64,000 nucleotides of DNA. Origin: Mycobacterium decipiens. GTDB taxonomy: Bacteria; Actinomycetota; Actinomycetes; Mycobacteriales; Mycobacteriaceae. The translations under genes were made by a program, and so were the position numbers. This document shows, one piece after another, positions 21,004 to 30,838 of this stretch. The notes under the pieces are model-generated. The model searched no databases and was not told the DNA's origin. It was given only the letters and a program-made list of their open reading frames with translations. The stretch is from positions 1,240,001 to 1,304,000 of the forward strand of contig NZ_OY970459.1 of assembly GCF_963853665.1 (NCBI RefSeq). The letters are read 5' to 3'. The stretch's first letter is position 1. The number at the start of each line of letters is the position of its first letter.

Positions 21004-22290
21004 ATGGCGATCACAGACGTCGATGTATTCGCGCATCTGACGGACGCCGACATCGAAAACCTGGCCGTTGAGCTGGATGCCATCCGCCAAGACGTTGAAG
21101 AGTCTCGCGGCGAGCGCGACGCCCGCTACATCCGCCACACCATCGCCGCCCAGCGCGCGCTCGAGGTGACCGGCCGGCTACTGCTGGCGGCCAGCTCGCG
21201 ACGCTCGGCCTGGTGGGCCGGCACGCTGACCCTGGGCGTGGCCAAGATCATCGAGAACATGGAGATCGGCCACAACGTCATGCACGGCCAGTGGGACTGG
21301 ATGAACGACCCCGAGATTCACTCCTCGACGTGGGAGTGGGACATGGCCGGGACATCCAAGCAGTGGCGGTACACCCACAACTTCGTGCACCACAAGTACA
21401 CCAACATCCTCGACATGGATGACGACGTCGGCTACGGCATGGTGCGCGTCACCCGTGACCAGCCATGGAAGTGGCGCGACACTTTCAACTTGCTGATCAA
21501 CGCCATTCTCGCGATCGGGTTCGAGTGGGGAATTGCTTTGCGGCACTTGAACGCCCGCAACATCTTCAAGAGGCGGGTCGAGCGTGAAGCGGCCAAGGTC
21601 CGGCTGCGTGAGTTCTTCGGCAAGGCCGGCCGGCAGCTGGTCAAGGACTACGTGGCGTTTCCGGCGTTGACCTCGGTGTCGCCGGGTGCGACGTATCGGT
21701 CGACCTTGACCGCCAATGCGGTGGCCAACGTGATCCGCAACGTGTGGTCCAACGCGGTGATCTTTTGCGGGCATTTCCCCGATGGTGCCGAGAAGTTCAC
21801 CAAGACCGACATGATTGGCGAGACGAAGGGGCAGTGGTATCTGCGGCAGATGTTGGGCAGTGCGAACTTCGATGCCGGGCCGGCGCTGCGGTTCATGAGC
21901 GGTAATTTGTGCCACCAGATCGAGCATCACCTGTATCCGGATCTGCCGAGCAACCGGCTTGCCGGGATTTCGGTGCGGGTGCGTGAGGTCTGTGACAAGT
22001 ACGACTTGCCGTACACCACCGGCTCGTTTTTGGTGCAGTACGGCAAGACGTGGCGCACGCTGGCCAAGCTGTCGCTGCCGAACAAGTACCTGCGTGACGA
22101 CGCTGATGACGCGCCCGAGACCCGCAGTGAGCGGATGTTCGCTGGTCTGGGGCCGGGTTTTGGGGGTACTGATCCGGTGACCGGACGCCGCCGCGGGCTA
22201 AAGACCGCGATTGCCACCGTGCGGGGTTGGCGACGGGACAAGCGTGCCGGGACGGGGTCGGCGCCCGACGTCGACGATCTGGCGGCATAG
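21004..22290 (+). CDS. desA3: Acyl-CoA desaturase DesA3, second tandem copy
   Basis: A 428-residue paralogue of the preceding gene with all three histidine boxes intact (HNVMH, HNFVHHK, HQIEHH). The first about 120 codons and the last about 230 codons are almost identical at the DNA level to copy 1. The middle, roughly residues 115-200, differs clearly: GGSSKHWR becomes AGTSKQWR, and WNTILAISFEWGVAVQHLEIGKILKGR becomes INAILAIGFEWGIALRHLNARNIFKRR in corresponding segments. This mosaic suggests duplication followed by gene conversion. It has its own ribosome binding site (caggaaggc) but not the 20-bp operator, so it is probably read from the first promoter. Confidence 0.95.
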   Translation: MAITDVDVFAHLTDADIENLAVELDAIRQDVEESRGERDARYIRHTIAAQRALEVTGRLLLAASSRRSAWWAGTLTLGVAKIIENMEIGHNVMHGQWDWMNDPEIHSSTWEWDMAGTSKQWRYTHNFVHHKYTNILDMDDDVGYGMVRVTRDQPWKWRDTFNLLINAILAIGFEWGIALRHLNARNIFKRRVEREAAKVRLREFFGKAGRQLVKDYVAFPALTSVSPGATYRSTLTANAVANVIRNVWSNAVIFCGHFPDGAEKFTKTDMIGETKGQWYLRQMLGSANFDAGPALRFMSGNLCHQIEHHLYPDLPSNRLAGISVRVREVCDKYDLPYTTGSFLVQYGKTWRTLAKLSLPNKYLRDDADDAPETRSERMFAGLGPGFGGTDPVTGRRRGLKTAIATVRGWRRDKRAGTGSAPDVDDLAA

Positions 22291-22304
22291 ATCTTCTCCC
22301 TGAG

Positions 22305-22352
22305 CGTGAACTGATTGCGAAATCTCGACGGAATCTTCGCAATCAGTTCACG
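22305..22352. terminator. Convergent terminator between desA3 copy 2 and thiolase
   Basis: A perfect 17-bp inverted repeat: cgtgaactgattgcgaa (22305-22321) and its complement (22336-22352) with a 14-base loop. It sits in the 92-base gap between two convergent genes, so it can end transcription from both sides. There is no U-tract, as is common in mycobacteria. Confidence 0.8.
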
Positions 22353-22382
22353 TTCGGCGCGCGACAGGCGTCGGCTCGGCCC

Positions 22383-23570
<1,188 letters not shown>

Positions 23571-23588
23571 GGGTCCTCCTAAGGAGGG

Positions 23589-24125
23589 CTAGGTATTGAA
23601 TGCTGTACCCAGCTGTAACGCCTGGGTATGCCAAAAGCAACCCAGATGCGACGTGACTTGCGCGACACTTTGGCCAATGCGGCGTTGCCCGGTGCCGTCG
23701 AGCGTTGTGCGCGGGTCGAGCCCGCGGGTCATGCTCCGAGCTTCGCAACCAACCACCGGCGTAGGCGCGGCCAGTCGGGCTAGCCGCATCGCGCTGAGCG
23801 CGACCAGTCGATGCGTGGACACGCCGGACGGGAGCGCCTCGGCCCAGCGAAGTTGAAACATCGTTTTGTGCCGCAGCAGGTCTGCGCCCGGGTGGTCTGT
23901 CGGAAACGGCGACGGCACGCGTTTGAGGTTGGCGCCGGCGATGTCCACTCCGCCGGGTGAAACGTGCTCGATCAGCCGGGCGCCAAGGTCATTGACAAGG
24001 TTGCGGGCCGGGTCGAGCAAGTTCTGCTCCCAGTCTCCGCGTACCGCGGCGAAGCTCGCGGGGTCGAGGGTTGGCAGGCGAGCCAGTAACGCTAGCCCGG
24101 CGGGCGGAAACCCGTTGAACGTCAC
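23589..24125 (-). CDS. DUF2461-like protein with a C-terminal frameshift
   Basis: The first about 110 codons resemble DUF2461/TIGR02453 proteins (FNGFPPAGLALLARL, ENLLDPARNLVNDLGARLIEHVSPG type, LLRHKTMFQLRWAEALPSG). The frame then loses sense. Shifting one base near 23760-23772 gives a natural ending, LRRWLVAKLGA and a stop at 23729-23731, which is how such proteins usually finish. So a single-base indel appears to have replaced the last residues with about 57 unrelated ones. The start GTG at 24125 overlaps the previous stop (GTGA), showing translational coupling to the TfoX-like gene. Function of the family is unknown. Confidence 0.6.
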   Translation of the reverse strand: MTFNGFPPAGLALLARLPTLDPASFAAVRGDWEQNLLDPARNLVNDLGARLIEHVSPGGVDIAGANLKRVPSPFPTDHPGADLLRHKTMFQLRWAEALPSGVSTHRLVALSAMRLARLAAPTPVVGCEARSMTRGLDPRTTLDGTGQRRIGQSVAQVTSHLGCFWHTQALQLGTAFNT

Positions 24126-24445
24126 GCCCGCCCGCTCACGAATTGGCGGGCCTCGTCGATCAGGGCGGCCCATCTGACCTCATCGCGCGCGTCGATGAGC
24201 ACCCACTCCCGGAAGGTGCGCCCGGCCGGTGCAAAAGGCTTGCCCTGGCCGGCCTCGATGAGTTGTTCGACGCGGTGACGTGGGAGCTTGACGACGAGAT
24301 CTCCGGTGCGGCGGTCGCAAGAGGCAAAGAACGCTCCGTCGACCCGCAGGCACGGGAAGCCCATCATGGTGCCGGATGCCACCCCGGGTTGGTTGCGCGC
24401 GGCGGCGGCGACGTCGTGGAACAAGTCGGTGGGGTGGTCAGGCAT
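24122..24445 (-). CDS. TfoX/MmcQ-like small protein
   Basis: A 107-residue protein with the TfoX-N-terminal/YjbR type fold: a GTMMGFPCLRVDGAFFAS strand pair, LVVKLPRHRVEQLIEAG, and FREWVLID. These small proteins are common beside HxlR regulators; their function is not established here. Its start lies inside the end of the HxlR gene (8-base overlap) and its stop overlaps the DUF2461 start, so the three form one operon. Confidence 0.75.
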   Translation of the reverse strand: MPDHPTDLFHDVAAAARNQPGVASGTMMGFPCLRVDGAFFASCDRRTGDLVVKLPRHRVEQLIEAGQGKPFAPAGRTFREWVLIDARDEVRWAALIDEARQFVSGRA

Positions 24446-25106
24446 CGGTGGTCTCCTGTTCGACGCGGAGCAGGTAGCCGGTGGCCGCGAGCCAACGCGG
24501 CCAGGCCTCCGGACGGCCGTCAGCGATCACCTCACCGCTGCGGCGACCGTCGTCCCAGTCGATTTCGCCGGCGGCCCATCGCTCGAGGAACGCCGAGGTG
24601 GTCGAGACGATCAGTTCCGCGCCGGGCGCCGCGCCGGGTTCGTGGCTGAGCCGGCGGTCGGCGAAACGCAGGGTCGTGGGTCGATCGTCGACTACGAGCC
24701 GGAACAGACCGTCGGCCACGGTCTGAATGCCGTCGACGTAGCTGACGTCGAATCGTTGCTCCGTCGCGCCGTCAGCGGTGGGATCGGAGAGGTAGCCGAC
24801 ACCCCATCGGCGCAGCGCGCACAGGGCATCGTCGAGCGTGCGACCCCGCTCGGTCAGTGTGTAGACGACGCTGGCGCCGATCGCGCCGGGCTGACGCGCC
24901 ACCAGCCCGGCCTGCTCAAGCCGGCGTAGTCGATCGGCGAGCAGGCTGGTCCCGATACCCGGAAGCCGACTAAGCAGCTCGCCGTACCGGTGCGGCCGTG
25001 CGAGCAGCTCTTGAATGATCACCAGGGTCCACCGCTCGCCGACCACATCCAGCGCGCGGGCCAGTGGGCAGAATCGCCCGTATCCGCGCCATGGTCCCCT
25101 GGGCAT
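24438..25106 (-). CDS. HxlR-family regulator with C-terminal SCP2-like domain
   Basis: A 222-residue protein. The N-terminal about 100 residues are an HxlR winged helix (CPLARALDVVGERWTLVIIQELLARPHRYGELLSRLPGIGTSLLADRLRRLEQAGLV). The rest, from about residue 120, resembles a sterol-carrier-like ligand domain (FRLVVDDRPTTLRFADRRL to WPRWLAATGYLL). It is the first gene of a three-gene minus-strand operon and likely regulates it, perhaps in response to a lipophilic ligand (inference). A second HxlR gene is divergent from it 211 bases away. Confidence 0.85.
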   Translation of the reverse strand: MPRGPWRGYGRFCPLARALDVVGERWTLVIIQELLARPHRYGELLSRLPGIGTSLLADRLRRLEQAGLVARQPGAIGASVVYTLTERGRTLDDALCALRRWGVGYLSDPTADGATEQRFDVSYVDGIQTVADGLFRLVVDDRPTTLRFADRRLSHEPGAAPGAELIVSTTSAFLERWAAGEIDWDDGRRSGEVIADGRPEAWPRWLAATGYLLRVEQETTDA

Positions 25107-25208
25107 TCCCGATCGCCCTCAGGATGGTGGCTGCGACGCCATCGTGGCCGGGGTGTCGAAGTAGTAGGTTTCGCCATTCGGCATAGCGTTCTCTCATTCG
25201 AAGAATTC

Positions 25209-25225
25209 ACTCCCATAATAGGAGT
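25209..25225. promoter_or_regulatory. Palindrome between two divergent HxlR genes
   Basis: ACTCC-CATAATA-GGAGT is a perfect 5-bp inverted repeat around an AT-rich centre, standing out in GC-rich DNA. It lies about 105 bases from each of the two divergent HxlR regulator genes. HxlR proteins bind such short inverted repeats, so it is a candidate operator or core promoter for one or both. Confidence 0.45.
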
Positions 25226-25316
25226 CAATCGCTCGGTGATGTCAATGGCGATCTGTCCGGTCGCGGCAGCCATCAGCTGGGTATTCTCAAAGGAACCCAG
25301 ACCGGGAGGTGATCGC

Positions 25317-25790
25317 ATGACACTGTTGCAGGGGAAGCTGGCCGATCGCGCTGGCTGGTCGGCGGTCGGGGAGTGCCCGATCGAGAAGACCATGGCGGCG
25401 GTCGGCACCAAGTCGGCGATGCTCATCATGCGCGAGGCCTACTACGGCACCACCCGGTTCGACGACTTCGCCCGCCGGGTGGGCATCACCAAGGCCGCGA
25501 CTTCGGCGCGGCTAGCCGAACTCGTCGACCTGGGGCTGCTGACGCGGCGGCCCTACCGCGAGCCCGGCCAGCGGAGCCGCGACGAGTATGTGCTCACCGA
25601 TGCAGGCATCGACTTTATGCCGGTGATCTGGGCGATGTTCCAGTGGGGACGGCGTCACCTGCCCGGCGGCAACCGGCTCGGGCTGACCCATCTGGGCTGT
25701 GGCGCCGAGGCGGATGTTGAAATCCGGTGCGCCAAAGGGCATCCGGTGCCGCCCGACCAGCTCGGCATGCGGCTGGTCAGATCTCCCTGA
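25317..25790 (+). CDS. HxlR-family transcription regulator
   Basis: A 157-residue winged-helix regulator: CPIEKTMAAVGTKSAMLIMREAYYGTTRFDDFARRVGITKAATSARLAELVDLGLL, then LTDAGIDFMPVIWAMFQWG. A Cys near residue 20 is the conserved HxlR position, used for redox or aldehyde sensing in some members. The C-terminus carries a His/Cys-containing segment (LTHLGCGAEADVEIRCAKGHPV), a possible metal site. The ribosome binding site is gggaggtgatcgc. It is convergent with rsgA and overlaps its 3' end by 14 bases. Confidence 0.88.
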   Translation: MTLLQGKLADRAGWSAVGECPIEKTMAAVGTKSAMLIMREAYYGTTRFDDFARRVGITKAATSARLAELVDLGLLTRRPYREPGQRSRDEYVLTDAGIDFMPVIWAMFQWGRRHLPGGNRLGLTHLGCGAEADVEIRCAKGHPVPPDQLGMRLVRSP

Positions 25791-26769
25791 GCACTACCAG
25801 CAGCCGCCGGGCGGCGCCGACGCGGCGGGCAGCTGGTCCCGCCAAGGCATCCAGCGCGCATTCGGGATCGGCCGGCGGTCCCATGTGCCCGCAGCCGCGC
25901 GGACACTCCTGGGTGGCCTCGGCGAGATCGGAGAAAGCCAATAGCACGTCGTCGGGCTGGATATGGGCCAACCCGAACGAGCGGATTCCCGGGGTGTCGA
26001 TAACCCAGCTGGAACCGGGCGGCGTATCTCCCAACTGCAGCGCTACCGACTGCGTCGACGTGTGTCGTCCCCGGCCGATGTCGGTGACCTCACCCACCGC
26101 CCGATCGGCTTCGGGCACAAGACGATTCACCAACGTTGACTTACCCACCCCGGAATGTCCGAGCAGCACGGTGATCTTGTCGGCCAGCAGGTCCGCCACC
26201 GCGAGCAGCGGATCGTCGATGCCCGCGGCGATCACGGCCAGATCCAGATCGGCAAAATGCTCGCCGAACGGTTCCGGTGGGGCGAGGTCGGTCTTGGTCA
26301 GGCACAGAATCGGTGTCAACCCGCCGGCGTAGGCGGCGATCAGGGCGCGGTCGACCAGGCCGGTGCGTGGCGGCGGGTCGGCCAGCGCGACCACAATCAG
26401 CAATTGGTCCGCGTTGGCGACCACCACACGCTCGGTGGGATCGGTGTCATCGGCGGTGCGCCGCAACACCGTTCGTCTCGGCCCTCGCCGCACGATGCGA
26501 GCCAGGGTGTCGGGCCGCCCGGACAGGTCCCCGACCACGTCGACGTCGTCGCCGACAACGATCGGGGTGCGGCCGAGCTCGCGGGCGCGCATCGCCGTGA
26601 TTCGACAGTTGGGCCGGCCGCCAAGCACACACCCCCACCGGCCGCGGTCGACACTGACCACCATGGCGGCCTCGGCATCGGCGTGCTCGGGACGAGTCTT
26701 GGTTCGCGGTCGCGAGCCCCTGCCGGAGCGGACCTTGACGTCCGACTCGTCGTAGTCGCCGGGTCTCAA
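25777..26769 (-). CDS. rsgA: Ribosome small-subunit GTPase RsgA
   Basis: A circularly permuted GTPase that assists late 30S maturation. The 330-residue product shows an OB-fold N-terminus, then G4 (TKTD), G1 ([14 protein letters not shown]), G3 (DTPGIRSFG) and a C-terminal zinc-binding region ([16 protein letters not shown]). A TTG start at 26769 is chosen because it gives the family N-terminus ([21 protein letters not shown]) and overlaps the aroA stop (TTGA), indicating coupling to aroA. The length equals Rv3228. Confidence 0.94.
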   Translation of the reverse strand: MRPGDYDESDVKVRSGRGSRPRTKTRPEHADAEAAMVVSVDRGRWGCVLGGRPNCRITAMRARELGRTPIVVGDDVDVVGDLSGRPDTLARIVRRGPRRTVLRRTADDTDPTERVVVANADQLLIVVALADPPPRTGLVDRALIAAYAGGLTPILCLTKTDLAPPEPFGEHFADLDLAVIAAGIDDPLLAVADLLADKITVLLGHSGVGKSTLVNRLVPEADRAVGEVTDIGRGRHTSTQSVALQLGDTPPGSSWVIDTPGIRSFGLAHIQPDDVLLAFSDLAEATQECPRGCGHMGPPADPECALDALAGPAARRVGAARRLLVVLREI

Positions 26770-28136
26770 CCGCCGGGCTCTTCCTGGATTGCCCGGCTCC
26801 TCCTCGGGCCGCCACGGCTGCCCGCATTGTCGCCGGGCTGTTCCTCGACGAGCATGCCCGCCCACAGCTGCGGAAACTCCGGCAGCGTCTTGGTGGTGGC
26901 GGCGATATCGTCGACCTCGACCCCGGCTACCCGCAGTCCGACGATCGCGCCGGCCATCGCCATCCGGTGATCCGCATACGCTCGCCAGATACCGGGTCGC
27001 AGCGGTGTCGCGGTGACCACCAGGCCGTCGGGTGTTTCCCGACAGTTGCCCCCCAACCGGTTGATCTCTGCGCTCAGCGCGGCGAGCCGGTCGGTTTCGT
27101 GGCCGCGCAGATGGGCGATGCCGCTCAACCGTGACACCGATCCCGGGGACGCCAGCGCCGCCAGCGCCGCGACCGATGGTGTCAGCTCGCCTACGGCCCG
27201 CAGATCGACCTCGAACCCGTCGTATCCCGCCGGCCCGCGCACTTCGAGGGATGAATCATCCTGGGTGACAACGGCATTGAGCTTCCGCAGAATGTTCAAG
27301 ATGTGGTCGGCGGGCTGGACGCTGACCGCTGGCCAGCCGGTGATGCGCACGGTGCCGCCGCTGACTACCGCCGCTGCCAGGAATGCAACCGCGTTGGTCA
27401 GATCCGGTTCGACGTCCCAGCGTCGGGCCGCGACCGGGCCGGGGCGAAGCTGCCATTGGTTCGGCGCCGAGTCATCGATATCGACGCCCGCTTGGCGCAG
27501 CATCTGTACCGTCATCGCGATGTGCGGCGCGGACGGCAGCGACGAACCGGTGTGTTGCACGGTCAGGCCATCGGTGAACGCTGACCCGGACAGCAGCAGC
27601 CCGGACACGAACTGTGATGACGCCGACGCATCGATGGCCACCGTGCCGCCGGCGACCGACCCGCTGCCGCACACCCGGAACGGCAGGCCGGTGCCGTCGA
27701 CGGGGACGCCGAGTCCGCGCAGCGCATCCAGCAACGGCGCGATGGGCCGGCCCCGGGCCTGCTCGTCGCCGTCGAAGGTGACCGGAGTGGCGCCCAGCGC
27801 GGCCAGCGGCGGAACAAAACGCAAGACCGTGCCTGCCAAGCCGCAGTCCACTCGGGCGTGGGGGCCGGGTTCGATTCGACCGCTGAGGGTCAGTTCCGAA
27901 CCTGCACCGTCAGCGCGCAAGCCCAAGGTCCGCAGCGCGCCGATCATCAAATCGGTGTCGCGGCTGCGCAACGCGCCGGCGATGGTGGACGAGCCGCGGC
28001 CTTGCGCGGCTGCCAGCGCCGCCAGCACCAGCGCTCGGTTGGTCTGCGATTTCGAGCCTGGAACGGTCACGGTCGCGTGCACCGGTGTCGGCGCCGACGG
28101 GGCCCGCCATGTCTTCAAGTGCTCGGTGCTGCTCAC
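26766..28136 (-). CDS. aroA: 5-enolpyruvylshikimate-3-phosphate synthase
   Basis: Joins shikimate-3-phosphate and phosphoenolpyruvate in the shikimate pathway to aromatic amino acids and chorismate. The motifs are [18 protein letters not shown] near the N-terminus, [15 protein letters not shown], and [16 protein letters not shown] plus [12 protein letters not shown] near the C-terminus. GTG 28136 with ggatgaag before it gives 456 residues; TTG 28118 would match the annotated Rv3227 start. The last about 25 residues ([22 protein letters not shown]) are encoded by a copy of a dispersed 48-bp repeat, so the tail is unlikely to be catalytic. Coupled to rsgA. Confidence 0.95.
   Translation of the reverse strand: MSSTEHLKTWRAPSAPTPVHATVTVPGSKSQTNRALVLAALAAAQGRGSSTIAGALRSRDTDLMIGALRTLGLRADGAGSELTLSGRIEPGPHARVDCGLAGTVLRFVPPLAALGATPVTFDGDEQARGRPIAPLLDALRGLGVPVDGTGLPFRVCGSGSVAGGTVAIDASASSQFVSGLLLSGSAFTDGLTVQHTGSSLPSAPHIAMTVQMLRQAGVDIDDSAPNQWQLRPGPVAARRWDVEPDLTNAVAFLAAAVVSGGTVRITGWPAVSVQPADHILNILRKLNAVVTQDDSSLEVRGPAGYDGFEVDLRAVGELTPSVAALAALASPGSVSRLSGIAHLRGHETDRLAALSAEINRLGGNCRETPDGLVVTATPLRPGIWRAYADHRMAMAGAIVGLRVAGVEVDDIAATTKTLPEFPQLWAGMLVEEQPGDNAGSRGGPRRSRAIQEEPGG
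26787..26835 (-). repeat. Dispersed 48-bp repeat inside the 3' end of aroA
   Basis: Reads on the plus strand gattgcccggctcctcctcg... and matches the element at 32940-33044 for its first 19 bases and last 9 bases. Here it is translated as the tail of AroA. In gene orientation the element lies at the 3' end of the coding sequence, as at the other two loci. Confidence 0.7.
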
Positions 28137-28212
28137 CGCTTCATCCTGCCGTGTCGGTGGGCGTCGTGGGTACAGGCACCGAAGCGAGTCCGTGCGGAGC
28201 ACTATGGGAGTT

Positions 28213-28971
28213 ATGTGCGGACGGTTTGCGGTCACCACCGATCCGGCCCTACTGGCCGAGAAGATCACGGCAATTGACGAGGCCACCGCGACCGGCGGTG
28301 GGCAGCCGAGCTACAACGTCGCACCCACCGACACGATTGCAACGGTTGTGTCCCGGCACAGCGACCCCGCCGACGAGTCCTCCCGCCGGGTGCGGCTCAT
28401 GCGCTGGGGACTGGTTCCGCCGTGGACCAAGGCCGGTTCCGATGGCGCACCCGATACCAAGGGCCCGCTGCTGATCAACGCCCGCGCCGATCGGGTCGCC
28501 ACCTCGCCGGCCTTCCGGAACTCGGCCAAGAACAAGCGCTGCCTGGTGCCGATGGACGGCTGGTACGAATGGCGGGTCAATCCCGATGCCGCCCTGGGCA
28601 GGCAGAACGCCAAGACACCGTTCTTCATGCACCGCAGCGATGGCGCCCCGCTATTCATGGCCGGGCTCTGGTCGGTGTGGAAGCCGAACGGTTCGGCCCC
28701 ACCGCTGCTGAGCTGCACGGTGATCACCACCGACGCCGTGGGCGAGCTGGCTGAGATCCATGACCGGATGCCGTTGATGCTGGCCGAAGAGGACTGGGAC
28801 GACTGGCTGAGTCCGGACGCCCCGCTGGATCCCGAGCTGCTGGCCCGCCCGCCCGATGTGCACGACATCGCGCTGCGTCAGGTGTCGACGCTGGTCAACA
28901 GCGTGCGAAACGATGGGCCCGAGCTGCTTGAGCCGGCCACGCCGCAGCCCGAACAGATCAGGCTGCTGTGA
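28213..28971 (+). CDS. SRAP-domain protein, YedK/HMCES-like
   Basis: A 252-residue SOS-response-associated peptidase family protein that forms a covalent crosslink to abasic sites in single-stranded DNA and shields them. The catalytic Cys is residue 2 (MCGRFAV), which decides the start at ATG 28213. Other family features are [47 protein letters not shown] (active-site Glu) and [10 protein letters not shown] (active-site His). Same length as Rv3226c. It is divergent from aroA. Confidence 0.95.
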   Translation: MCGRFAVTTDPALLAEKITAIDEATATGGGQPSYNVAPTDTIATVVSRHSDPADESSRRVRLMRWGLVPPWTKAGSDGAPDTKGPLLINARADRVATSPAFRNSAKNKRCLVPMDGWYEWRVNPDAALGRQNAKTPFFMHRSDGAPLFMAGLWSVWKPNGSAPPLLSCTVITTDAVGELAEIHDRMPLMLAEEDWDDWLSPDAPLDPELLARPPDVHDIALRQVSTLVNSVRNDGPELLEPATPQPEQIRLL

Positions 28972-29134
28972 CGGTGGTGACCCGTCAGGCGGCGGCGGGA
29001 ACGGCCAGAGCGCGGGATTCGGTACGCCGCGTGAACTTGGCCGCAACCCGCTCGTAGGTGGTGGTCCGCCCCTGGCCGGTGAGAACGTGGACAGCGGTGA
29101 TGATCGCCGCACGAGGACGGGGGACAGGACCATC

Positions 29135-29344
29135 ATGACGATGAGGGTGGGAACAAGCACCATTTCACCTGCATTTCTCCGCGCAGCGGTGACCGCGGAT
29201 GAACTGCGGGACTACGTCAAAGAGCGGGTAGCCGCAGGCAAGTATCCGCGCCGGATCTGGCTTGTCGACGAATTGCCCCAAGGGCCCACCGGCAAGGTCC
29301 AAAAGCGTGACATCACCGTCCCGACGAGTGAAAGCGCACACTAG
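29135..29344 (+). pseudogene. Remnant of an acyl-CoA ligase C-terminus
   Basis: The 69 codons from ATG 29135 end in TADELRDYVKERVAAGKYPR, then RIWLVDELPQGPTGKVQKRD, the typical C-terminal subdomain of AMP-forming acyl-CoA synthetases, including the catalytic GK-x-x-K loop. No adenylation domain is present upstream, so this is a fragment. In the same 430-base gap (28972-29401) the minus strand from about 29110 to 28985 reads VLTGQGRTTTYERVAAKFTRR to a TGA stop, which looks like the end of another lost gene. The gap is a decayed region between two conserved genes. Confidence 0.6.
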
Positions 29345-29401
29345 AGCGGCCATAGTCAGGGCGCGTTTGCTTGAACTCATCGCGGGCCCGACAATCGCAG
29401 G

Positions 29402-30838
29402 ATGCGCGAGGCGATGCTGTCCGACGACTTGTCAGACGGGATTGTCACGCTGTCACCCTTGTGTCTCGATGATGTCGAGGCGCATCTGCTTGGCGAGGAC
29501 GAGCAGCTGGTGCGTTGGCTTAGCGGTGGGCCCTCGACCCGAGCGGGGGTCGAAGCGTACATCCGGCACTGCGGCGAGCAGTGGGCGACCGGCGGGCCGC
29601 TCCGATCTTTTGGCATCCGCACACTTGCCGGCAAGACAATAGTCGGAACGATCGATCTGCGTTTCGCCGGCGAGGGGTTGGCTAGCGGACAGGTTAACGT
29701 TGCCTATGGGCTCTACCCGACCTGGCGAGGGCGTGGATTCGCCACTCGCGCAGTCGATCTGGTGTGTCGGTACGCGGCCGAACGCGGTGCGACCGAAGCG
29801 GTGGTCAAGGTGGAGCCCCAGAACTCGGCATCGGCGAGGGTGGCGTTGCGGGCGGGCTTTACCTTGGTTCGGCGGATCTGTGAGCAGGACGGAACCGCAT
29901 TCGACCGCTACGAGCGCGTCCTACCGGCGAGACGCGAAGCGAAGCCCGTCGGCGCCAAGATGCACGCCGATGAGGTCGACATCGACCAGCCAATGGTGCG
30001 GCGGCTACTGCATGCACAATTCCCGCAGTGGGCGGACCTGTCCATCGCACCGGTCAGCTCTGCGGGAACGGACAACGCGATGTTCCGGCTCGGCGAGCGC
30101 ATGGCCGTGCGCATCCCCCGCATCCACTGGGCCGTCGAGAGCCTCCAAATCGAGCAACGGTTGCTGCCGTGGATCGCTCCGCAGCTTCGTGTCGGCAGCC
30201 CGATCCCGGTCGGATTGGGAATCCCGGGGGAGGGGTTCGATTGGCCGTGGTCGGTCTGCCGGTGGGTGGTGGGTGAGAACCCGACGGTAGGTGAGTCCGG
30301 CCGGCTCGTCCGGGACCTGGCCGGCTTCATCACCGATATGCGGGCGATCGACCCCGCCGACGGCCCGAAGGCTGGGCGTGGTGCGCCACTGGCGGAGCAG
30401 GACGAGGAGGTGCGGACGGCGCTGGAGGCCCTCGACGGGCTCCTCGATACCCGGGCGGCAACCGCGGCGTGGGATCACGCGCTGTGCCTTCCCGCTTACG
30501 CCGGGCCCCCGACGTGGTCCCACGGCGACCTGTCCCGATTCAACATCCTCACTACCGACGGACGCCTGACCGGCGTCCTCGACTTCGGCCTGATGGGCGT
30601 CGGCGACCCGAGCGTCGACCTGATCATCGCGTGGAATTTCCTCTCGGTGTCCGCCCGGGAGCAGTTTCGCGCCGCGGTCCACGCCGACGACGAGGCCTGG
30701 GCTCGCGGCCGCGCCAGGGCGCTGGCGATCGCGCTGGTCGCGCTGCCGTACTACCAGGACACCAACCGGAAGCTCGCGGCCAGCGCCCGCTACGCCATCG
30801 GTGAAATCCTCGCCGATTTCCGGCGACGGCCACGCTAG
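29402..30838 (+). CDS. GNAT acetyltransferase fused to an aminoglycoside-phosphotransferase-like kinase
   Basis: A 478-residue two-domain protein, the Rv3225c counterpart. Residues 1-180 are a GNAT fold with the acetyl-CoA loop YPTWRGRGFATRAV. Residues 190-478 are an APH/choline-kinase-like domain with the catalytic loop SHGDLSRFNIL (Asp and Asn present) and the metal-binding DFGLMGVGDPSVD. It may modify an aminoglycoside, a sugar or another small molecule in two ways; resistance is not shown by sequence. Its stop overlaps the convergent SDR gene by four bases. Confidence 0.9.
   Translation: MREAMLSDDLSDGIVTLSPLCLDDVEAHLLGEDEQLVRWLSGGPSTRAGVEAYIRHCGEQWATGGPLRSFGIRTLAGKTIVGTIDLRFAGEGLASGQVNVAYGLYPTWRGRGFATRAVDLVCRYAAERGATEAVVKVEPQNSASARVALRAGFTLVRRICEQDGTAFDRYERVLPARREAKPVGAKMHADEVDIDQPMVRRLLHAQFPQWADLSIAPVSSAGTDNAMFRLGERMAVRIPRIHWAVESLQIEQRLLPWIAPQLRVGSPIPVGLGIPGEGFDWPWSVCRWVVGENPTVGESGRLVRDLAGFITDMRAIDPADGPKAGRGAPLAEQDEEVRTALEALDGLLDTRAATAAWDHALCLPAYAGPPTWSHGDLSRFNILTTDGRLTGVLDFGLMGVGDPSVDLIIAWNFLSVSAREQFRAAVHADDEAWARGRARALAIALVALPYYQDTNRKLAASARYAIGEILADFRRRPR

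Noticed and set aside
24970..25197. 75-codon minus-strand frame starting MRERYAEWRNLLLRHPG
   Set aside because: Only the first residues look protein-like and it runs out of frame across the HxlR start; it may be a trace of an older gene but cannot be supported.
27013..28212. Plus-strand frame opposite aroA joined to the SRAP gene (652 codons)
   Set aside because: Only the part from ATG 28213, with Cys2, is the SRAP protein. The upstream part is the antisense of aroA.
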